Positions 42,392 to 48,320 of a DNA stretch of 48,320 nucleotides are shown here, in pieces (the stretch's first letter is position 1; each line of letters begins with the position of its first letter). Below the pieces are notes generated by a model. The model saw only the letters and a list, made by a program, of their open reading frames with translations, did not search any database and was not told the DNA's origin. A program made the translations under genes and the position numbers. Source of the DNA: Methylococcus sp. (GTDB lineage Bacteria > Pseudomonadota > Gammaproteobacteria > Methylococcales > Methylococcaceae); NCBI GenBank assembly GCA_007280285.1, contig QYQA01000005.1, positions 1 to 48,320 of the forward strand. The letters are read 5' to 3'.

Positions 42392-43864
42392 ATGAAAATG
42401 CAACTCCCTGATTTCTCTAAAATTACTGTACTCGTGGCTGGTGATCTCATGCTGGATCGCTATTGGCATGGCGGCACCTCTCGAATATCTCCAGAGGCTC
42501 CGGTTCCCGTGGTCCTTGTCAATGAAATCGAGGAGCGGGCGGGAGGCGCTGGGAATGTGGCCCTCAATGCAAAAACCCTCGGTTGCGCCATCCGGCTCCT
42601 CGGCCACTGCGGTGAGGATGAGGCCGGGCAATCCCTGCTCAGGCTCCTCAAGGGTGCAGGGATTGAGTGCGACATTCTCTCCTCACCATGCCACCCCACC
42701 ATTACCAAGCTTCGGGTGTTAAGTCGCCATCAGCAGCTCATCCGACTCGACTTTGAAGAACCCTTGACGGCCGATCATGCAAGACGTTTCAGTGAACGGT
42801 TTCAAGCGGCCCTGCCAGGCGTTGATGCCATCGTGCTCTCTGACTACGGCAAGGGAGCCCTCGAGGATCCTCAAGCACTGATTCAGTTAGCCTTGCGCCT
42901 TGGGAAGCCCGTCATCGTCGACCCCAAAGGCTCTGACTTTGAAAAATATCGGGGCGCCACCTTGATGACCCCCAACCGGAGTGAATTTGAAACCGTCGCT
43001 GGGATCTGTCACGATGAAGCAGAGCTTTACCGTCGGGGCGAAGCCCTCCTCGCGACCTATGATCTTGGCGCCCTCCTGATCACCCGAAGCGAAGAAGGCA
43101 TGACCCTCTTCGAAAAAGGGCAACCACCCTTTCACCTCCCCGCCAAAGCCCGTGAGGTCTTTGACGTCACGGGCGCCGGTGATACGGTCATCGCCTTCCT
43201 TGCCTCCGCCATCGCTGCTGATCTTTCCTTGCGAGAGGCTTCCATCCTCGCCAATACAGCAGCGGGCATCGTCGTCGGAAAATTAGGGACCGCGACCGTC
43301 TCGATCGATGAAATCACCCAGGGGCTTGAAGGACCTAAAACCGCTCATCGCGGGATCGTCACCGAACTGGACCTCAAGGGTTTGATTCAAAGTGCCCATA
43401 GCCTCGGTGAAAAGATTGTCATCACCAATGGATGCTTTGATATTCTCCATCCAGGCCATGTCGATTATCTTCAAAGGGCGCGGGGGCTGGGTGACCGTCT
43501 GGTGGTTTTAGTCAATTCAGATGCCTCCGTCGCGAGACTTAAGGGTCAAGAGCGGCCGATTCATTCGCTAGAACATCGTCTGACGATGTTGGCCGCTCTC
43601 GAGTGTGTTGATTGGGTCACCGCCTTCGAAGAAGACACCCCCGAACGTTCCATCGATATGCTCGAGCCAGATATTCTTGTCAAAGGCGGCGACTACACCG
43701 ATATCTCTCACATCGCAGGCCATCAGGGCATCTTGGCACGAGGCGGTGAGGTCAAGATTCTGCCGTTTGTCGAGGGGCATTCGACCACCGCCTTGATCCG
43801 AAGGATCAGCGAAAGCCAAAAAAACCAAGCGGCCTCAACCACTTTCCCCCCTGCACGTCACTGA
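42392..43864 (+). CDS. hldE: Bifunctional heptose 7-phosphate kinase / heptose 1-phosphate adenylyltransferase
   Basis: A 490-residue two-domain enzyme making ADP-heptose for the LPS inner core. The N-terminal ribokinase-type domain (about 1-320) begins 'VLVAGDLMLDRYWHGGTSRISPEAP' and has the phosphoryl-transfer motif 'GAGDT' at 261-265. The C-terminal nucleotidyltransferase has 'GCFDILHPGHVDYL' (347-360) with the HxGH motif at 353-356. The frame is open to TTG 42380, but ATG 42392 matches known starts. dnaB follows after two bases. It shows the organism makes heptose-containing LPS. Confidence 0.96.
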   Translation: MKMQLPDFSKITVLVAGDLMLDRYWHGGTSRISPEAPVPVVLVNEIEERAGGAGNVALNAKTLGCAIRLLGHCGEDEAGQSLLRLLKGAGIECDILSSPCHPTITKLRVLSRHQQLIRLDFEEPLTADHARRFSERFQAALPGVDAIVLSDYGKGALEDPQALIQLALRLGKPVIVDPKGSDFEKYRGATLMTPNRSEFETVAGICHDEAELYRRGEALLATYDLGALLITRSEEGMTLFEKGQPPFHLPAKAREVFDVTGAGDTVIAFLASAIAADLSLREASILANTAAGIVVGKLGTATVSIDEITQGLEGPKTAHRGIVTELDLKGLIQSAHSLGEKIVITNGCFDILHPGHVDYLQRARGLGDRLVVLVNSDASVARLKGQERPIHSLEHRLTMLAALECVDWVTAFEEDTPERSIDMLEPDILVKGGDYTDISHIAGHQGILARGGEVKILPFVEGHSTTALIRRISESQKNQAASTTFPPARH

Positions 43865-43866
43865 TT

Positions 43867-45255
43867 ATGGCTGAACGCGTCCGGAAAAATACTGAAACCG
43901 TTGAATCTTTGAAGGTACCGCCCTTCTCCGTCTCGGCCGAACAATCGGTCATCGGCGCCTTGATGCTTGATAAGCAGGCTTTCGACAAGGTGGCCGATTA
44001 TCTGATTGAAGATGACTTCTACCGACGCGACCATCAGCTTATCTACAAGACCATCACCATTCTCGCTGAAAAGCAGTCCCCGCTCGATGTCATTACCCTC
44101 TCAGAGTCCCTTGAAAAACTAGGTTGGCTCGACGATTGTGGGGGTCTAGCCTATCTTGCAACACTCGCCAAAGAGACCCCAAGTGCTGCCAACATCATGG
44201 CCTATGCGGAAATCGTCCGCGAAAAATCCATCCTTCGCCAGCTGATCACCTCCGGCAATGAAATCGCCGATCTCGCGTTCAGTCCCAAAGGCCGGGAGAC
44301 CGTCGAATTGATTGAATCAGCGGAACAGACCGTGTTTCGGATCGCCGACCAATACCGTCGCAAGGGAACCGGTTTCACCTCGATTCGCCCCCTCCTCAGT
44401 AGAGCCATCGACCGCATTGAAATGCTCTACCACAAGGAAGGATCGATCACCGGCGCCAGCACCGGTTTCAGTGATTTTGATGAAATGACATCGGGGATGC
44501 AGCCTTCGGACCTCATCATCGTAGCGGGTCGCCCCTCCATGGGTAAAACCACTTTTGCGATGAACATTGCAGAGCACGTAGCCATCAAGGAACAGGTTCC
44601 CGTCGCTGTGTTTAGCATGGAAATGCCCGGCGAACAGTTAGCGATGCGCATGATTTCATCCCTCGGCCGCATTGATCAGCATCACGTCAGAACCGGGAAG
44701 CTCGAAGATGACGAATGGCCAAGGATTACTTCCGCGATGACCATTCTTTCTGAAACCAAACTCTATATTGACGATACCCCAGCGATGTCCCCCACCGAGG
44801 TTCGGGCCCGTTGCAGGCGTCTAGCGCGTGAAAATGATGGTCAACTAGGGCTGATTGTCCTTGACTATCTCCAGCTCATGCAGTCTCCGGGCGCTGAAAA
44901 TCGAGTCAACGAAATTTCCGAGATCTCGCGATCCCTTAAATCGTTGGCCAAGGAACTCAATGTGCCGGTCATTGCGCTGTCTCAGCTTAATCGAAGCTTA
45001 GAGCAACGGCCCAATAAACGCCCTGTGATGTCCGATCTTCGTGAATCTGGCGCAATAGAACAGGATGCAGATTTGATCGTCTTCATCTATCGGGATGAGG
45101 TCTACAACAAAGATACCACCGATAAGGGAACCGCTGAAATCATTATCGCCAAGCAGCGTAACGGCCCTATTGGGACAACCCGCCTGACCTTCCTAGGCCA
45201 GTACACCCGTTTCGAGAACTTCATTCACGATCCTTATGCCGGTGACGCTTACTGA
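43867..45255 (+). CDS. dnaB: Replicative DNA helicase
   Basis: A 462-residue hexameric helicase that unwinds DNA at the replication fork. The N-terminal domain 'PPFSVSAEQSVIGALMLD' is followed by the RecA-like domain with Walker A 'GRPSMGKT' at 221-228, 'VFSMEMPGEQLAMRM' and Walker B 'LIVLDYLQLM'. 'QLNRSLEQRPNKRPVMSDLRESGAIEQDAD' is the DnaB signature near the C-terminus. No intein interrupts it. It overlaps alr by 20 bases, the common dnaB-alr pair. Confidence 0.97.
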   Translation: MAERVRKNTETVESLKVPPFSVSAEQSVIGALMLDKQAFDKVADYLIEDDFYRRDHQLIYKTITILAEKQSPLDVITLSESLEKLGWLDDCGGLAYLATLAKETPSAANIMAYAEIVREKSILRQLITSGNEIADLAFSPKGRETVELIESAEQTVFRIADQYRRKGTGFTSIRPLLSRAIDRIEMLYHKEGSITGASTGFSDFDEMTSGMQPSDLIIVAGRPSMGKTTFAMNIAEHVAIKEQVPVAVFSMEMPGEQLAMRMISSLGRIDQHHVRTGKLEDDEWPRITSAMTILSETKLYIDDTPAMSPTEVRARCRRLARENDGQLGLIVLDYLQLMQSPGAENRVNEISEISRSLKSLAKELNVPVIALSQLNRSLEQRPNKRPVMSDLRESGAIEQDADLIVFIYRDEVYNKDTTDKGTAEIIIAKQRNGPIGTTRLTFLGQYTRFENFIHDPYAGDAY

Positions 45256-46339
45256 TCCGACCCGCGCGGCTCATGCGCTGATCTGTCATGGCGCGCTTCG
45301 ACATAATGTTCAGCGGCTAAGAACCCTCGCACCGAAGGCGAACATCATGGCGGTGATCAAGGCGAATGCCTATGGTCATGGGATGCTGGACGTCGCTAAA
45401 ACGTTAGCCCTAGCCGGTGTCGATGCCTTTGCCGTTGCAAGAACCGATGGTGCCATCGAACTCCGGCAAGCAGGTATCACTCATCGAATCGCGGTCCTTC
45501 AAGGCTTCTTCAACGAAGATGAACTAAAGGCCCATGCTGCTTTAGGGCTTGAACCTGTTATCCATTCCGCCTGGCAAGTCGACCTTCTAGAACGGATACA
45601 CCCCCCCGTCCCCATCAGAATCTGGCTTAAAGTCGATACCGGCATGCACCGTCTTGGCCTCTTGCCCGAAGAATTCGAGGGCATCCTTCAAAGGTTAAAG
45701 GCGTGCCGCTCCATCGAGCAACCGATCCCCTTGATGTCGCATCTCGCTAATGCCGATGCGCTAGAAGACAGCTTCACCCAAAGCCAGCTGTCCCTCTTTG
45801 AAGACATTCATCTTACTCATCCTGAAGAGGCCAGCGTAGCCAATTCCGCCGGCATTCTCGGATGGGATCAGGCCGTTCGAGAATGGATCAGACCCGGGAT
45901 CTCCATCTATGGCGTATCTCCCTTTCCCAAAAGGAGCGCCATTGATGAAGGGCTTCAACCGGTGATGACCTTAAGAACGCGGCTCATCAGCATCAAAGAA
46001 GTCAAAGCGGGAACACCCGTGGGTTACGGCGGCGATTGGATCTGCCCCCAACCGACGCGCCTCGGAGTCGCTGCCATCGGCTATGGGGATGGCTACCCAC
46101 GTCTCGCTCGAGCAGGCACGCCGGTCCTCATCAACCATCAAAAAGCGGCGCTGATCGGTCGCGTATCGATGGACATGATCACCCTCGATCTCACGCCTCT
46201 AAAAGATTCGAAGGTCGGTGATTTGGTCACTTTGTGGGGGGATGAGCTCCCGGTTGAAACCATTGCAGATGCTGCAGGAACCATCCCCTATGACCTTCTT
46301 TGCGGGGTCACCCGAAGGGTCAAGTTCATCGATACCTGA
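45236..46339 (+). CDS. alr: Alanine racemase
   Basis: A 367-residue PLP enzyme that converts L- to D-alanine for peptidoglycan. The PLP lysine is K42 in 'VIKANAYGHG'. 'IRPGISIYGVSP' binds phosphate, 'PVGYGGDW' supplies the catalytic tyrosine, and 'GRVSMDMITLDL' ends the active site. The ATG at 45236 overlaps dnaB by 20 bases; a GTG two codons later would also work. The VanX-type dipeptidase at 11870 acts on the product of the same pathway. Confidence 0.95.
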   Translation: MPVTLTDPTRAAHALICHGALRHNVQRLRTLAPKANIMAVIKANAYGHGMLDVAKTLALAGVDAFAVARTDGAIELRQAGITHRIAVLQGFFNEDELKAHAALGLEPVIHSAWQVDLLERIHPPVPIRIWLKVDTGMHRLGLLPEEFEGILQRLKACRSIEQPIPLMSHLANADALEDSFTQSQLSLFEDIHLTHPEEASVANSAGILGWDQAVREWIRPGISIYGVSPFPKRSAIDEGLQPVMTLRTRLISIKEVKAGTPVGYGGDWICPQPTRLGVAAIGYGDGYPRLARAGTPVLINHQKAALIGRVSMDMITLDLTPLKDSKVGDLVTLWGDELPVETIADAAGTIPYDLLCGVTRRVKFIDT

Positions 46340-46344
46340 AGGCA

Positions 46345-46599
46345 TCAGGGACGCGTCATGACTTCTAGGCGGGTCAAGCCGTCCAAAGCCTCAGCCCTTG
46401 TTTGACCGCACATTTCCTCAGAAGCCTTAAGCCCAGAACAACAGTTGGGGCGCTCTTTCATCCCAAACAGGGCACAACGAAAATCAGGGGTTAGCTGAGG
46501 ACAGGGAACACCTGGAGGCTTCCCTCCCGGCAACCCAGGAATCTTAGAACTGATGGAAGGCGCAATGCAGCAGGCGCCGCAGCCTGTGCGACATTCCAT
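46345..46599 (-). CDS. YkgJ family cysteine-cluster protein
   Basis: An 84-residue protein with the start '[11 protein letters not shown]' (C3, C7, C10, C11), then 'PCPQLTPDFRCALFG' and 'PNCCSGL'. The CxxxCxxCC pattern is that of YkgJ/UPF0153 proteins, thought to bind zinc or an iron-sulfur cluster. It is shorter than many members but complete. Its start touches the HIT gene's stop region (a one-base overlap at 46599). It converges on alr with a five-base gap. Confidence 0.85.
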   Translation of the reverse strand: MECRTGCGACCIAPSISSKIPGLPGGKPPGVPCPQLTPDFRCALFGMKERPNCCSGLKASEEMCGQTRAEALDGLTRLEVMTRP

Positions 46600-47045
46600 C
46601 AGGCGATCTCAAGGGGCGTCCACCCAGGCAGGGTCTCCATCTTGAGTCGCCAAAGCATCTCGGCTAACGCCTCGTCACTGAAAGGCAACGCTTTTTCACG
46701 GCCCCAAACGGGGGCTGGCCAAGCAGGATCTTCTTTAAACCGCACCACATGATGGAGATGAAGTTGAGAGACGACATTGCCAATCGCTGCAATGTTCAGT
46801 TTAGAGCCTGGGTAACACCTTTGAAGATGCTGAGAAAGACGACTTGATTCTTCGATGAGGCGATGCTGATCGTCCATCCTAAGATCTGATATCTCGATGA
46901 GGCCTGGCCGTTCAGGAACCAAAATCAACCAGGGATAACGGCTTTCATTCATCACAAGGAGCCTGCATAGACCCAGTCGGCCAAAGCCTAAAGTGTCCTT
47001 TCCTAATTGGGGATGAAGCACAAAGCTTGATTCTAAGGGGCTCAT
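46599..47045 (-). CDS. HIT domain protein
   Basis: A 148-residue HIT-superfamily nucleotide hydrolase/transferase. '[18 protein letters not shown]' is the domain start, and '[22 protein letters not shown]' (94-115) carries the histidine motif. The pattern H96-L-H98-H99 differs from the usual HxHxH, as in a subfamily of proteobacterial HIT proteins ending in this '[10 protein letters not shown]' sequence. The substrate is unknown. The gene overlaps queA by four bases and YkgJ by one, so queA-HIT-YkgJ is one leftward operon. Confidence 0.9.
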   Translation of the reverse strand: MSPLESSFVLHPQLGKDTLGFGRLGLCRLLVMNESRYPWLILVPERPGLIEISDLRMDDQHRLIEESSRLSQHLQRCYPGSKLNIAAIGNVVSQLHLHHVVRFKEDPAWPAPVWGREKALPFSDEALAEMLWRLKMETLPGWTPLEIA

Positions 47046-48067
47046 GTAGACCTCTCAAGAAACATGGCATCCCCATAACTAAAAAATCGGTACTGCTGTT
47101 GAACGGCATGACGATAGGCCGCCATGATTCGCTCATACCCACTAAAGGCACAGACCAGCGTTAAGAGGGTCGATTCCGGCAAGTGAAAGTTAGTAACCAT
47201 GGCGTCCACAACCTTAAATTCATAGCCTGGGCGAATGAAAAGGCGAGTTTCCCCCTCCCGAGCTTCAAGTGTTCCCTGATCAGATGCACTCTCGAGGGCA
47301 CGGGTTACAGTCGTTCCAACCGCCACAATACGCCCTCCACGATCGCCTGTGGCCTTAATCTTTTGAACTGTTTCTTTTGGGACGGTATAACGCTCAGCAT
47401 GCATGGGATGATCATCCAGATTCTCCACCCGAACCGGAAGGAAAGTCCCACTTCCGACATGTAAAGTCACGAACGTGTGATCAATCCCTAAGGCACCTAA
47501 TCGGTTTAGCATCTCGGAATCAAAATGCAAGCCCGCCGTAGGCGCAGCAACTGCCCCGTCGGTTTTCGAGAAGACCGTCTGGTAGCGCTCCTTATCAGCC
47601 TCCATATCCTCCCGGCAAATGTAGGGAGGCAATGGGATGTGTCCCACCGAACAAAGAACCTCCATTACCCTATAGGGAGGATCAAACACGATAACAAAAA
47701 GCGCATCCACCCTCTCGACCATCGTACAAGCATAATCGCCATCGATCAGCAGGCGAGTTCCTGGTTTAGGTGACTTACTGGCCCTTAGATGAACCAACGC
47801 AGTCGATTCATCAAGAACGCGTTCAATCAATATCTCAAAGCGCCCGCCGGTCTCTTTAGATCCAAAGAGGCGCGCCGGAATGACCCGAGTATCATTTAAA
47901 ACCAAAAGGTCGCCAGGGAGAAGGAACGTCGAAAGATCGGTGAATTGACGATCAAGCGGGACCTGATCTTTCAAGAGGACGAGAAGTCTTGAAGAGGTCC
48001 GATGATCGAGCGGTTTCTGGGCAATCAGCGCTTCAGGAAGATGGTAATGAAAGTCACTTTTCAACAT
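47042..48067 (-). CDS. queA: S-adenosylmethionine:tRNA ribosyltransferase-isomerase
   Basis: A 341-residue enzyme that transfers the ribose of S-adenosylmethionine to preQ1 in tRNA to give epoxyqueuosine. The start '[16 protein letters not shown]', 'SRLLVL', '[18 protein letters not shown]', '[14 protein letters not shown]' and '[24 protein letters not shown]' are QueA signatures. The frame is open to 48169, but the ATG at 48067 gives the family N-terminus; no clear Shine-Dalgarno. It is the first gene of the leftward operon and diverges from tRNA-Leu. No other queuosine genes are in the window. Confidence 0.96.
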   Translation of the reverse strand: MLKSDFHYHLPEALIAQKPLDHRTSSRLLVLLKDQVPLDRQFTDLSTFLLPGDLLVLNDTRVIPARLFGSKETGGRFEILIERVLDESTALVHLRASKSPKPGTRLLIDGDYACTMVERVDALFVIVFDPPYRVMEVLCSVGHIPLPPYICREDMEADKERYQTVFSKTDGAVAAPTAGLHFDSEMLNRLGALGIDHTFVTLHVGSGTFLPVRVENLDDHPMHAERYTVPKETVQKIKATGDRGGRIVAVGTTVTRALESASDQGTLEAREGETRLFIRPGYEFKVVDAMVTNFHLPESTLLTLVCAFSGYERIMAAYRHAVQQQYRFFSYGDAMFLERST

Positions 48068-48154
48068 GCGAGGATGATAACAAGATCTGGCCATACGGTG
48101 CCCACACCCTCTTCTCTCATCAACCACAACGTCTAACAAGGGCCAAATTAAGGA

Positions 48155-48183
48155 TGGCAGAACAAGCATCCAATTGATATAAT
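48155..48183 (+). promoter_or_regulatory. Candidate promoter for tRNA-Leu
   Basis: A perfect TATAAT at 48178-48183 lies 11 bases before the tRNA 5' end, consistent with a short leader. The hexamer 17 bases upstream (TGGCAG) is a poor -35. Confidence 0.5.
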
Positions 48184-48194
48184 ATTGGGCTGCC

Positions 48195-48281
48195 GCCGAA
48201 GTGGCGAAACTGGTAGACGCGCCAGACTCAAAATCTGGTTAGGGAAACCTAGTGTCGGTTCGATTCCGACCTTCGGCACCA
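48195..48281 (+). tRNA. tRNA-Leu (anticodon CAA)
   Basis: An 87-base class II tRNA with encoded CCA. The acceptor stem GCCGAAG pairs with CTTCGGC. The D arm is TGGCGAAACTGGTAGACGC. The anticodon stem CCAGA/TCTGG encloses the loop CTCAAAA, giving anticodon CAA for the UUG codon. The long variable arm TTAGGGAAACCTAGT and the T arm with GTTCGATTC are typical of leucine tRNA. The 39 bases after it hold no feature I can recognise. Confidence 0.97.
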
Positions 48282-48320
48282 AACACCGATTTATTGACGT
48301 CCAATAAAACACAATAAACC

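Noticed and set aside
48195-48320. Integrated element at the tRNA-Leu 3' end
   Set aside because: Only 39 bases follow the tRNA in the window; no integrase and no repeat of the tRNA end are visible.

Overview
This window is a gene-dense chromosomal stretch from a gammaproteobacterium. It shows no phage, insertion sequence, CRISPR array or other obvious mobile DNA. The assignment rests on several gene orders typical of that class: trxA-rho, yciB-yciI-bolA-ppiC, nagZ-hpt-mtiP, aroK-aroB, sdhCDAB-sdhE and dnaB-alr. Many lipoprotein signals, the LPS-heptose enzyme HldE and the type II secretion accessory pair GspA/GspB show a double-membrane envelope. The succinate dehydrogenase, fumarase and HemE/HemJ genes fit an aerobically respiring, heme-making cell. 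The species cannot be named from the sequence.

Layout. 1-1536: end of a large Ig-like repeat surface protein, then a histidine phosphatase. 1775-3556: trxA and rho. 3627-6249: six small leftward genes for exported, lipid-anchored or membrane proteins. 6464-11841: metH, a glutaredoxin-like protein and fumC. 11870-16366: envelope genes (VanX-type dipeptidase, trypsin-like protease, membrane-anchored lytic transglycosylase, VTT-family membrane protein, two unrecognised exported proteins). 16603-20393: succinate dehydrogenase operon in the order SDHAF4-like small gene, sdhC, sdhD, sdhA, sdhB, sdhE. 20350-25587: gloB, an amino-acid permease, and leftward aroK-aroB-hemE. 25588-26261: a gene-free stretch ending in a strong terminator. 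26262-28341: leftward yciB-yciI-bolA-ppiC. 28564-31256: rightward DUF1244-nagZ-hpt-mtiP (cell-wall recycling and purine salvage). 31266-32634: an RNase-H-fold-like protein and lipocalin Blc. 32826-36048: serine-glyoxylate aminotransferase, hydroxypyruvate reductase and glycerate kinase. 36054-41203: leftward yadH-gspB-gspA, FmdB-type zinc ribbon, hemJ and a Tim44-domain protein. 41420-46339: BI-1 family protein, hldE, dnaB, alr. 46345-48067: leftward queA, HIT protein and YkgJ-type protein. 48195-48281: tRNA-Leu(CAA).

How the genes work together. The sdh operon and fumC give two consecutive TCA-cycle steps. The sdh operon appears to carry two different flavoprotein assembly factors, one at each end (SDHAF4-like and SdhE). 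The genes at 32826-36048 form a compact route from glyoxylate plus serine through hydroxypyruvate and glycerate to phosphoglycerate, as used in the serine cycle of methylotrophs or the C2 salvage route of autotrophs. Nothing else in the window decides between these. MtiP and Hpt together can recycle methylthioinosine-derived hypoxanthine, and MetH regenerates methionine.

Most of the window is ordinary core genome. I saw no clearly new system. The least explained parts are the six-gene envelope cluster at 3627-6249, the SDHAF4-like gene leading the sdh operon, and the gene-free stretch at 25588-26189.
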